This document shows, one piece after another, positions 26,867-34,959 of a stretch of DNA of 64,000 bases. Source of the stretch: Halomonas jincaotanensis (GTDB lineage: Bacteria; Pseudomonadota; Gammaproteobacteria; Pseudomonadales; Halomonadaceae); assembly GCF_018448785.1 (NCBI RefSeq), contig NZ_JAHCLU010000010.1, forward strand, positions 1 to 64,000, read 5' to 3'. Under the pieces are notes generated by a model. The model ran no database searches and was not told where the DNA came from. It worked only from the letters and a program-made list of their open reading frames with translations. The position numbers and the translations under genes are program-made. The first letter of the stretch is position 1; every line of letters starts with the position of its first letter.

Positions 26867-28192
26867 ATGTACCCGACCGACTCGCGCGTACTGCGCGCCG
26901 AACTGCTGAGCTTCGACGCCGACCCCGGCGAGGGCGACACACCCGCTGAGGGTAGCGTGCGACACATAAAGGATGGTGCCCTGTGGGTAGAGAACGGTCG
27001 CATCCGCGCCGTCGACCATTTCGAGCGCCTGGCGCCGACATTCCCGGCGGGCCTCGAAGTGATCGACCATCGCGGCAAGCTGATCATGCCCGGCTTCATC
27101 GATAGCCATGTCCACTACGTGCAGCTCGAGATCATGGCCTCGTTCGGCCGCCAGCTGCTCGACTGGCTTAATGAGTACACCTTCCCCGAGGAGTGCCGCT
27201 TCGCCAATCACGAGCATGCCGAGGCGATCTCCCATGCCTTTCTCGACGAGATGCTCAAGGTCGGCACCACCACCGCCCAGGTATTCTGCTCGAGCCATCC
27301 GGTATCGGTGGACGCCTTCTTCTCCGCCAGTCGCCGCCGGGACCTGCGCATGCTGGCGGGCAAGGTGCTGATGGACCGCCATGCGCCAAAGGTGCTCACC
27401 GACGACACCCAGGGCGGCATCCGCGACACCGAACGACTGATCGCCGACTGGCACGGCAAGGGGCGACTCGGCTACAGCCTGACGCCACGCTTCGCCCCCA
27501 CCTCCAGCCGGGCCCAGCTGGACGCTACCGGCGGGCTGATGCGCAACGACCCGAGCCTGTGGCTGCAGACCCATCTGGCCGAGAACACCGGCGAGCTCGA
27601 CTGGGTGGCCGAGCTCTTTCCCGAAAGCCGTGACTACCTGGCGGTCTACGAGCAGTCGGGCCTGGTCGGTCCGCGCAGCACCTTCGCTCACGGCGTCCAT
27701 CTGGACCAGCAGATGCGTGGCCGATTAGCCGAGCGGGGGGCGAACCTCGCCTTCTGCCCGAGTTCCAACCTCTTTCTCGGCAGCGGCCTGTTCGACCGGC
27801 TGGCGGCACGCGAGGTGGGGCTCAATATCACCTATGCCAGCGACGTAGGCGCCGGCACCGACCTCTCGGGCCTGGCGACCCTCAAGGCCGCCTACCAGGT
27901 GGGCCAGCTACGCAGCCAACCGCTGACCGCCTGGCAGGGCTTCCATGGGCTGACGCTCGGCAACGCCCGGGCGCTTTCCCTCGACGACCAGATCGGCCGC
28001 CTGGCGCCAGGCATGGAAGCCGACTTCGTGGTGCTGGACCCAGCCGCCACCCCGCTGCTGGCACGGCGCACAGCCCGCAGCCATTCGCTTTCCGAGACGC
28101 TCTTTGCAGTGATGCTGCTCGGTGACGACCGTACAGTGGCCGAGACCTGGGCCGGTGGACATCGCCAGCATGTTCGTCATGCCCACGGGTGA
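26867..28192 (+). CDS. guaD: Guanine deaminase
   Basis: A 441-residue amidohydrolase converting guanine to xanthine, the substrate of the preceding XdhAB. Metal and catalytic motifs are seen in order: MPGFIDSHVHYVQLEIMASF, FCSSHPVSVDAFF, TPRFAPTSSRAQL, WLQTHLAENTGELDWV, STFAHGVHLD, and NITYASDVGAGTDLS. This matches GuaD of the zinc amidohydrolase class, of normal length. It starts nine bases after xdhC and is likely in the same transcript. Confidence 0.93.
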   Translation: MYPTDSRVLRAELLSFDADPGEGDTPAEGSVRHIKDGALWVENGRIRAVDHFERLAPTFPAGLEVIDHRGKLIMPGFIDSHVHYVQLEIMASFGRQLLDWLNEYTFPEECRFANHEHAEAISHAFLDEMLKVGTTTAQVFCSSHPVSVDAFFSASRRRDLRMLAGKVLMDRHAPKVLTDDTQGGIRDTERLIADWHGKGRLGYSLTPRFAPTSSRAQLDATGGLMRNDPSLWLQTHLAENTGELDWVAELFPESRDYLAVYEQSGLVGPRSTFAHGVHLDQQMRGRLAERGANLAFCPSSNLFLGSGLFDRLAAREVGLNITYASDVGAGTDLSGLATLKAAYQVGQLRSQPLTAWQGFHGLTLGNARALSLDDQIGRLAPGMEADFVVLDPAATPLLARRTARSHSLSETLFAVMLLGDDRTVAETWAGGHRQHVRHAHG

Positions 28193-28396
28193 CGCCCGCG
28201 CGTCAGATTCTACTTAACAAGAAAACGTCACAAGAAACCACGGATCGGCACCCTGGATGCCCCTCTTGTCGGCGAAACTTGACTCAAAACAAGGATGGGT
28301 CAATACGCCGTTGCCCACGGTTCCCCGGACGTCCGCACAACACTAATGTGAGGGACACAAATGACGTTGACCGCAAGGGAACCATAGGGAATTGCC

Positions 28397-29386
28397 ATGA
28401 CCTTACACAAACCTCATCTGTTGAGCGCGATCATAGTGGGCGGCGCGCTATCTGTTTCTGCTGCCGCCCTGGCCGACGACCTGGAAGACTACCGCGAACG
28501 CTTTGACCCGCTTCCCTACTTCCCGCCGATACCCGACGATAACTCCCTGACGGAGGAGAAGGTCCAGCTCGGCAAGATGCTGTTCTTCGAGCCGCGCATC
28601 TCCTCCAGCGGCGTGATCAGCTGCGCGACCTGCCACAACCCGGCGCTCGGCTGGGCCGACCGAATCCCCCGGGCCACCGGTCACGACGGCCAGATCGGCG
28701 AACGCAACACCCCCACGGTGCTCAACTCCGGCTTCCTGGACTCGCAGTTCTGGGATGGCCGCGCCGCCGACCTGGAGGAGCAGGCCCTGGGACCCATCGA
28801 GGCCGATGTGGAGATGGCCATGGAACTGGAGCAGGCACTCGAACGCCTGGAGGGCTTCACCATCTACCAGGAGCGTTTCGCCGAGGCCTTCCCGGAGGAA
28901 GACGACCCCCTGCATGCCGATAACCTGGCCGTTTCCCTGGCCAGTTTCCAGCGCACCCTCAACACCCCGAACTCGCCCTTCGACCGCTACCTGCGTGGCG
29001 ATATGGACGCCCTGAACGAGCAGGAGAAGGAAGGCATGGTGGCCTTCGTCGACAACGGCTGCATCGCCTGCCACCGCGGGCCGAACCTCAGTGACAGCCA
29101 GTTCCACCGCATCCAGGTGCCGGGTTCCACCGATGTCGGGCGCTTCGACGTCACGGGAGAGGAGAGTGACAGGCACAAGTTCCGTACCCCGACGTTGCGC
29201 AACGTGGCCGTGACCTATCCATACATGAACAATGGCGCCACCGAGTCGCTCGAGGAGGCCGTGGCAATCATGGGCCAAGAGATGCTGGGTCAGGAATTCG
29301 AAGACGAAAAGATCGACAACATTGTTGCCTTCCTGCATACCCTGACTGGCGAGATGCCCGACTTCGAGGTACCCGCCCTGCCCTGA
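28397..29386 (+). CDS. Di-heme cytochrome c peroxidase (MauG/CcpA family)
   Basis: A 329-residue periplasmic protein. An N-terminal signal peptide ends near AALADDLEDY (about residue 26). Heme sites are SCATCH (first domain) and CIACHRGPNLSD (second domain); typical family segments DNSLTEEKVQLGKMLFFEPR, RNTPTVLNSGFLDSQFWDGR, TPTLRNVAVTYPYMNNGA follow. The family reduces H2O2 with electrons from c-type cytochromes. It lies between guanine deaminase and adenine deaminase, 204 bases after guaD, so it may have its own promoter. MauG-like oxidative maturation is a less likely alternative. Confidence 0.9.
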   Translation: MTLHKPHLLSAIIVGGALSVSAAALADDLEDYRERFDPLPYFPPIPDDNSLTEEKVQLGKMLFFEPRISSSGVISCATCHNPALGWADRIPRATGHDGQIGERNTPTVLNSGFLDSQFWDGRAADLEEQALGPIEADVEMAMELEQALERLEGFTIYQERFAEAFPEEDDPLHADNLAVSLASFQRTLNTPNSPFDRYLRGDMDALNEQEKEGMVAFVDNGCIACHRGPNLSDSQFHRIQVPGSTDVGRFDVTGEESDRHKFRTPTLRNVAVTYPYMNNGATESLEEAVAIMGQEMLGQEFEDEKIDNIVAFLHTLTGEMPDFEVPALP

Positions 29387-29409
29387 CCCGGCTCAGACTC
29401 ACGAAGGAA

Positions 29410-29436
29410 ACGAACCCTGGTTGAGGCGGGGTTCGT
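29410..29436. terminator. Possible bidirectional terminator hairpin
   Basis: ACGAACCC at 29410-29417 pairs with GGGTTCGT at 29429-29436 (8 base pairs, 11-base loop). It sits between the converging peroxidase and adenine deaminase genes. There is no T-run on either side, so termination strength is uncertain. Confidence 0.4.
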
Positions 29437-29440
29437 GTGT

Positions 29441-30436
29441 CTAGTGGGCATGCGCCAGTTGGCGACGCAGTTCAAGACGCCGCTCCTGGCTGATGAAGGC
29501 GGCCTCGATGGCCGTACCGGCAAGCTGGATGAAGACCTCCTTCGACCAACCGAAGGCGTCGGTGCAAGCCTCGAAGTTAGCCAGCATGCCACCGCCGAAA
29601 TAGGCTGGATCGTCGGAGTTCAGCGTGAGCCGCAGCCCTGCATCGAGCAGCTTGGGCAAGGGATGATCCTCGAGTCGCTCGACGACCTTGAGCCGTACAT
29701 TCGAAAGCGGGCAGACGGTCAGCACGACGCCTTCGTCACGCAGGCGAGAGACCAGCGCCGGGTCCTCCAGGCAGCGCACGCCGTGATCGATACGGCAGAC
29801 GTCCAGCAGATCCAGCGCCTCACGGATATAGTCGGCTGGCCCTTCTTCACCGGCATGCGCAACACGGGGAATACCCAGACGCCGAGCTCGCTCGTAGACC
29901 TCGATGAATTTTGCTGGTGGGTTGCCCTGCTCGGCGCTGTCCAGCCCCACGGCATCAAGCATTTCCCAGTAGGGAGCGGCCGTCTCGAGTACTGACATCG
30001 CCTCCTCCGCGGGACGATCACGCAGGAACGCCATGATCAATGCCGAAGAGAGGCTTAGCTCGCGCTCGGCATGACGGCGTGCCAGGTTCAGCCCTTCCAT
30101 TATGACCGGCAGCCCAACGCCACGGGCCAGGTGCGCTTGAGGATCGAAGTGCATTTCTACATGGACCACACCTTCGGCTCTCGCCCGGCGGAAATAGTCC
30201 ATTGCCAGGTCATGGAAATCCTCGGCGGTGCGCAGCACGCTCATGCCTTGGTAGTAGAGATCCAAGAAGGACTGCAGGTCGGAGAAGTCATAGGCAGTCC
30301 GGACCTCCTCCACGGAGGCATAGGGCAGGCTGACGCCGTTGCGCTCGGCCAGGGAGAACATCAGCTCGGGCTCCAGCGAGCCCTCGATGTGCAGATGGAG
30401 TTCGGCCTTGGGCAGGCGCCTGAGGAAATCACGCAT
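29441..30436 (-). CDS. Adenine deaminase (adenosine-deaminase family)
   Basis: A 331-residue zinc aminohydrolase. Motifs: LPKAELHLHIEGSLEPELMF (metal His pair), VAHAGEEGPADYI (catalytic Glu), RIDHGVR, and LNSDDPAYFGG (metal and catalytic Asp). The segments SFLDLYYQGMSVLRTAEDF, GLDSAEQGNPPAKF and AYFGGGM follow the Pseudomonas adenine deaminase branch rather than classical adenosine deaminase. It would turn adenine into hypoxanthine for XdhAB. The start at 30436 has CGAGG upstream. Adenosine specificity cannot be fully excluded from sequence alone. Confidence 0.85.
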   Translation of the reverse strand: MRDFLRRLPKAELHLHIEGSLEPELMFSLAERNGVSLPYASVEEVRTAYDFSDLQSFLDLYYQGMSVLRTAEDFHDLAMDYFRRARAEGVVHVEMHFDPQAHLARGVGLPVIMEGLNLARRHAERELSLSSALIMAFLRDRPAEEAMSVLETAAPYWEMLDAVGLDSAEQGNPPAKFIEVYERARRLGIPRVAHAGEEGPADYIREALDLLDVCRIDHGVRCLEDPALVSRLRDEGVVLTVCPLSNVRLKVVERLEDHPLPKLLDAGLRLTLNSDDPAYFGGGMLANFEACTDAFGWSKEVFIQLAGTAIEAAFISQERRLELRRQLAHAH

Positions 30437-30470
30437 GGCACACCTCGTCGGGGAGTGGTGAGTCTCATCC

Positions 30471-30493
30471 TGAAACATCCTGACCATTCGTGC
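30471..30493 (-). promoter_or_regulatory. Candidate degenerate RutR-type site upstream of adenine deaminase
   Basis: TGAAACATCCTGACCA at 30471-30486 is identical, base for base, to 21839-21854, where it forms the left part of the RutR-type operator before xdhA. Here the right half is poor (CGTGCAA against TGGTCAA). It lies 35 bases upstream of the deaminase start. This suggests shared control, but the weak second half-site leaves doubt. Confidence 0.4.
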
Positions 30494-30518
30494 AAAGCCG
30501 GCCGTCGCGCAGGGGCTA

Positions 30519-32216
30519 TCAAAGGGGCACTAGCCTTCCTTCCCGCATCATCAGCTGGCGATCGATACCTGGTGGGTCTACTTTTTCGCCAAGGTCGTGC
30601 ACTAGATAGAGCACTGTGCGTCCGTTGAGCCAGCCATCGAGATGCGCGGCAATCCTTGCTGCAGTTGCCGCTTCCAGACCGGCGAAGGGCTCATCCAGGA
30701 TCACCAGGCCGGGATCGCGCAGCACCAGCCTCGCCAGCGCCAACCGCCGGGATTGCCCGCCAGAGAGCTGACGCCCGCCCTCGCCCACTCGGGTGGCGAG
30801 TCCGTTGGGCAGTCCCGCCGCCCAATCGGATAGCTCGACCATCGCCAGGGCGAGCCAGAGCCGGGTCTCATCGGCGCCGGGATCGGCCAGGCGTAAATTG
30901 GCCGCCAGGCTGTCATCGAAAAGATCGATGCGCTGCGTCAGAACCGCCACGCACTGGGCCAGCGTCGTCGGCGTCACATCCTGCAAGGGCTTGCCGTCAA
31001 GCATGACCTCACCCTGCGTGGGTCGCAGCTGGCCGGCGAGCAACGCGGCGACGCTGGATTTACCGGCCCCCGAGGCGCCACACAGCGCCACTCGTTCTCC
31101 CGCCGCCACGCAAAGCGAAACGGACGACAATGCCGGTACAAGGGCGCCCGGGTAGCGCAGCGTGACGTTATCCAGCCTCGCCGGGAGTGGGCCCGAGGAT
31201 ATTATTCGACGCTGCGTTCCTGTCTTGACGGCAGCAGCTTCCAGGTCATTAAGCCGCGCCGCTGCGACACGCGTCGCTCCGAGGTGAGTGAAAGCCATGG
31301 CCAGCGGTGCCAAGGCCTCATTGAAGGCCAGCACCGCCACCGGCATCATCACCATGACCGGGCCGGAAAGTTGCCCGCTGGTATAGGCCAGCGCCGCTAG
31401 CCAGAGCACTACCGTCACGGTTGTTCCGACGGCGAGCCCTGCGACGGCATTGCCGAGCGCTGCCAGCCTCCCCAGGCACCGCTGGTCTGCCTCCAATTGC
31501 GTCTCGATGCCGTCCAAGCGCTGGCGGTGCGAAGTCAGGCTATCGTAGGCCTCGAGCTCGGCAAGTCCTTGCCACTGCTCGATCAATCGACCACGCAATT
31601 GCTCGAGGTCTTCCATGCGCCGTCGACTCGCCGCCATACCGAGACGCGACTGACCCACGATCAACCAACCGATCGCGACACCGAGCAGGCCACATATCGC
31701 GAGCCCGACCGCTGGCAGCCAGAACGACAAGAAAGCCGATAGCGCAATGACCGACGCCACCGCCACCAACGGCGGCGCCAGCAGACGCAGGTAAAGGCTA
31801 TCCATGGCATCGATGTCGGCCGTCAGGCAGTGCAACCAGTCGCTGGCGCGCCGCCGTGACAGGCGATGTTCATCGAGCCCGGCCAGGACGCCGAACAGAC
31901 GCGTGCGTAGATCGGCCAATAGCCTGAGAACCGTGTCGTGGTTATAGAGTCGCTCGACATAACGTGCCACCGTACGCGTCAGCGCAAACGCGCGTATCCC
32001 GCCCCCAGGCACATAAACGTTCAGGCTGATGGCCACTCCCCCCGCCGCCATCGCGGTACCGGCCAGGGCGCTGGCGGTGATGAACCAGCCGGAGAGCGCC
32101 AACAGGCCGATCGCCGAGACCAGCGTCAACGCCATGAGCAGGGTGCCGATGCTCAGGCGTCCCCGGCGCTGCGCCAACAGGCGCAGCCAGGGAGCAAGGG
32201 TCGCCCTCAGGGACAT
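30519..32216 (-). CDS. cydC: ABC exporter subunit CydC (thiol export for bd oxidase assembly)
   Basis: A 565-residue half-transporter: six N-terminal helices (GLLALSGWFITASALAGTAM, AFALTRTVARYVERLYNHDT) and an ATPase with Walker A GASGAGKSS, signature QLSGGQSRRLALARL and Walker B LVILDEPFAGLE. CydDC exports glutathione and cysteine to the periplasm and is needed for heme assembly in cytochrome bd. The start at 32216 gives the typical N-terminus 10 bases after the cydD stop. Confidence 0.9.
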   Translation of the reverse strand: MSLRATLAPWLRLLAQRRGRLSIGTLLMALTLVSAIGLLALSGWFITASALAGTAMAAGGVAISLNVYVPGGGIRAFALTRTVARYVERLYNHDTVLRLLADLRTRLFGVLAGLDEHRLSRRRASDWLHCLTADIDAMDSLYLRLLAPPLVAVASVIALSAFLSFWLPAVGLAICGLLGVAIGWLIVGQSRLGMAASRRRMEDLEQLRGRLIEQWQGLAELEAYDSLTSHRQRLDGIETQLEADQRCLGRLAALGNAVAGLAVGTTVTVVLWLAALAYTSGQLSGPVMVMMPVAVLAFNEALAPLAMAFTHLGATRVAAARLNDLEAAAVKTGTQRRIISSGPLPARLDNVTLRYPGALVPALSSVSLCVAAGERVALCGASGAGKSSVAALLAGQLRPTQGEVMLDGKPLQDVTPTTLAQCVAVLTQRIDLFDDSLAANLRLADPGADETRLWLALAMVELSDWAAGLPNGLATRVGEGGRQLSGGQSRRLALARLVLRDPGLVILDEPFAGLEAATAARIAAHLDGWLNGRTVLYLVHDLGEKVDPPGIDRQLMMREGRLVPL

Positions 32217-32226
32217 CGCGTGCTGC

Positions 32227-33939
32227 TCAGTCAATCGCCGCCTCCTTGACTCGGGCATCGCCGAGATCGATCCGCTGATTCGCCAGGCGCATCAGGGCAG
32301 GGTGGTGCGTGGCGACCACCAAGGACCGGCCTTCCCGCGCAAGTTCATTCAAGGCCACGGCGAGTTCGGCCTCGGTATCAGCATCCAGATGGGCGGTGGG
32401 TTCATCGAGCAGGACCAGCGGAGCCGAGGACAAGAAAATACGCGCCAGCGCCAGACGCTGGGCCTGCCCGCCGGACAGGCCAATCCCACGCTCGCCCAAT
32501 GACGTTGCCAACCCCTCGGGCAACGCCGCCAATAGTTCGGCCAGGCCGGCGCGCTCCAGGGCCGCTCGCATGGCCTCGTCAGTGACTTTGGGCGCTGCCA
32601 GACGCAGGTTATCGGCCAGGCTGCCCTGGATCAGCAAGGGGCGCTGGTCCATCCAGGCAAAACGCAGGCCCGGCATGACGCAACGCCTGCCGCGTGAGGG
32701 GTCGACAAACCCCGCCAGCAACTGCAGCAGGCTCGACTTGCCGGCACCGGAGGCGCCGGTGACCACCAGGATATCGCCGGGTCGCACCGTCAGGGTCAGC
32801 GGGCCGAGGATGGTCCCTCGACCAGGATACGTCAGGGTGGCAGCCTCGAGGCTCACCAAGACGCCAGGAGGCGTGGGCGGCGATTCGACACCCGGCACTC
32901 TCCCCGGATCGACCGGCATGGTCAGCAGTGACACCATGCCCTCGGCGGCGCCCAGGGCCGCTGCACGGTCATGATAATGCTGTGACAGGCTGCGCAAGGG
33001 CTGAAAGAACTCAGGCGCCAACAGCAGCACCAGCAGGCCGGTAAAGAGTGTGAGCTCGGTCGACGGGCCATAGGTGATATAGCCGAGCAGCCCGAAGCCA
33101 ACGTAAATGGCCACCACGGCGATCGCCACCGAGGCGAAGAACTCCAATACTGCCGAGGATAGAAACGCCAGCCGTAAGGTCCGCATACTGAGGCGGCGAT
33201 AATGATCGGCCGCCTGCTGCACGTCCCGGGTGGCCTCTCGAGTGCGGCCGAACAACTGCAGGGTCGAGATGCCACGCACCCGATCGATGAAGTGGCCCGA
33301 GAGGCGTGCGACGGCCGCAAACTGATCGCGGTTAAGACGCTCCGCGCCCATGCCGACCAACGCCATGAACAGGGGGATAAGCGGTGCCGAAATCAGCAGA
33401 AACGTCGCCGCTAACCAATCGAGCCAGACCACGACGCCGAGAATCATCAACGGAACCGCCACCGCAAGGCGCATTTGCGGAAGAAAGCGAGCAACGTAGC
33501 CATCCAATGCCTCGACCTGCTCCACCAGCTGGTTGGCCAGCGAGGCCGAATGCCGACCCGCCAGCCGCACGGGACCAAGCAACGCCAGATGATCGAGCAG
33601 TTGGGCACGCGCACGCCGGCGTATCCGCAGGCTAGCCTCGAGCGCCATGGCTTCCTGAGTCCACTGAGCCATGGCGCGAAGCAACACGACCGTCACCAGG
33701 GCGACAAACCCTGGCCATAGTATATCCAGCCCCGCCTTTGCCTCCAGCAATTGCGACAAAAGCCACGCCAGAAGCCCCATTTGCAGGATGGTAAAGCCTC
33801 CTGCCATCATCCCGCAGAACGACGCCAGGAACAGCAGCGGGCGTTCTCTCGCAGCGAGCTCGGCAAGCCAACCCCTTGGTTTCAGGTCCGTCGCGTCATC
33901 GTTGGTTCTAAGCATCAGCCAACGCATCAACCAACGCAT
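32227..33939 (-). CDS. cydD: ABC exporter subunit CydD
   Basis: A ~570-residue half-transporter and partner of CydC: N-terminal membrane region (FTILQMGLLAWLLSQLL, LPQMRLAVAVPLMILGVVVWLDWLAATFLLISAPLIPLFM), Walker A GASGAGKSS, signature GLSGGQAQRLALARI, Walker B LVLLDEPTAHLD. The start is unsure: in-frame ATGs occur at 33939, 33927 and 33915, each inside a copy of a 12-base repeat, with a TTG at 33942; none has a clear ribosome-binding site. Translation may be coupled to the cydB stop at 33955. Confidence 0.9.
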   Translation of the reverse strand: MRWLMRWLMLRTNDDATDLKPRGWLAELAARERPLLFLASFCGMMAGGFTILQMGLLAWLLSQLLEAKAGLDILWPGFVALVTVVLLRAMAQWTQEAMALEASLRIRRRARAQLLDHLALLGPVRLAGRHSASLANQLVEQVEALDGYVARFLPQMRLAVAVPLMILGVVVWLDWLAATFLLISAPLIPLFMALVGMGAERLNRDQFAAVARLSGHFIDRVRGISTLQLFGRTREATRDVQQAADHYRRLSMRTLRLAFLSSAVLEFFASVAIAVVAIYVGFGLLGYITYGPSTELTLFTGLLVLLLAPEFFQPLRSLSQHYHDRAAALGAAEGMVSLLTMPVDPGRVPGVESPPTPPGVLVSLEAATLTYPGRGTILGPLTLTVRPGDILVVTGASGAGKSSLLQLLAGFVDPSRGRRCVMPGLRFAWMDQRPLLIQGSLADNLRLAAPKVTDEAMRAALERAGLAELLAALPEGLATSLGERGIGLSGGQAQRLALARIFLSSAPLVLLDEPTAHLDADTEAELAVALNELAREGRSLVVATHHPALMRLANQRIDLGDARVKEAAID

Positions 33940-33959
33940 CAATCAATGCATGATTCAAT
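33912..33959 (-). repeat. Four 12-base tandem repeats spanning the cydB stop and cydD start
   Basis: Units at 33912, 33924, 33936 and 33948 (plus strand GCATCAGCCAAC, GCATCAACCAAC, GCATCAATCAAT, GCATGATTCAAT). On the coding strand each unit carries an ATG; the last unit includes the cydB stop. Copy-number change would alter the cydB-cydD spacing and the number of CydD start codons without shifting frame. Confidence 0.75.
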
Positions 33960-34956
33960 GGTAGCCTTCACCGACCTTGACCTTGCCCCGGAACACCCAA
34001 TAACTCCAGGCCGTGTAGGTAAGTACGACCGGAATGACGAACAACATCCCGATCAGCAGGAAGAGTTGCGATTCCGGGGCCGACGCCGCATCCCAGATCG
34101 TGTAGTTAGGCGGCACGATGACCGGCCACTTGCTGGCGACCAAGCCAAGGTAGGTGAAGATGAACAGGCCCAGGGTCGCAATGAAGGGTAACCCCTCATC
34201 GCGACGACGCACGGAGCGAAAGATGGTGAAAGCGCATGCCATCGACAACGCCGGCAGCACCCAGATCAGCTGGATGTGATCGAACCACCGCGACCAGACA
34301 TTCGGGTCGAGGAATGGCGTCCAGACACTGATGATCGCGAAGACCGCGAGCACGGCAATGAGTAGCGTCGGCGCGATTCGATACGCCCAGTCCTGCACAT
34401 GACCTTCGCTCTTGAGGATCAGCCATGTCGCCCCAAGAAGAGCATATCCCGCCATCATGCCAAGCCCGGTGAGCACCGTGAACGGCGACAGCCAGTCGAA
34501 GGCATCGCCTACGTAGACGAAATCCTCGACGGCAAATCCCTGGATATAGGAGCCAACGACCGCGCCCTGAGCAAAAGTTGCCACCGCAGACCCCCAGCAG
34601 AACGCGCGGTTCCACCAGATCCGTCGCCGGCGTGATTTGAAACGAAACTCGAAGGCGACACCGCGAAAGATCAATCCCGCAAGCATCAGGAAAACGCCGA
34701 TGTAGAGGGCCGGCAGAAACACCGAATAGACCAGCGGGAAGGCCGCCAGCAGACCAGCGCCGCCCAGCACCAGCCAGGTTTCATTGCCATCCCAGACCGG
34801 TGCCACGGAATTCATCATCACGTCGCGGGCGTCTTCGTCGGGCGCGAAGGGAAAGAGAATCCCCAGCCCCAGGTCGAAGCCATCCATCACGACGTACATG
34901 ATTACCGCAAAACCGATGATCAATGCCCAGATCAACGACAAATCGAACGTTTCCAT
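33955..34956 (-). CDS. cydB: Cytochrome bd-type (CIO) quinol oxidase subunit II
   Basis: A 333-residue membrane protein with VMDGFDLGLGILFPFAPDED, SVAPVWDGNETWLVLGGAGLLAAFP, RGVAFEFRFKS and the C-terminal FVIPVVLTYTAWSYWVFRGK. This is the CioB branch of CydB. Subunit II supports the heme subunit in oxidising quinol and reducing O2. It starts three bases after the cydA stop. Confidence 0.93.
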   Translation of the reverse strand: METFDLSLIWALIIGFAVIMYVVMDGFDLGLGILFPFAPDEDARDVMMNSVAPVWDGNETWLVLGGAGLLAAFPLVYSVFLPALYIGVFLMLAGLIFRGVAFEFRFKSRRRRIWWNRAFCWGSAVATFAQGAVVGSYIQGFAVEDFVYVGDAFDWLSPFTVLTGLGMMAGYALLGATWLILKSEGHVQDWAYRIAPTLLIAVLAVFAIISVWTPFLDPNVWSRWFDHIQLIWVLPALSMACAFTIFRSVRRRDEGLPFIATLGLFIFTYLGLVASKWPVIVPPNYTIWDAASAPESQLFLLIGMLFVIPVVLTYTAWSYWVFRGKVKVGEGYH

Positions 34957-34959
34957 GCT

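Noticed and set aside
28280..28310. TTGAC...GTCAA inverted pair upstream of the cytochrome c peroxidase
   Set aside because: The spacing of about 15 bases and missing centre do not match the RutR box; a -35 TTGACT is plausible but the -10 is poor.
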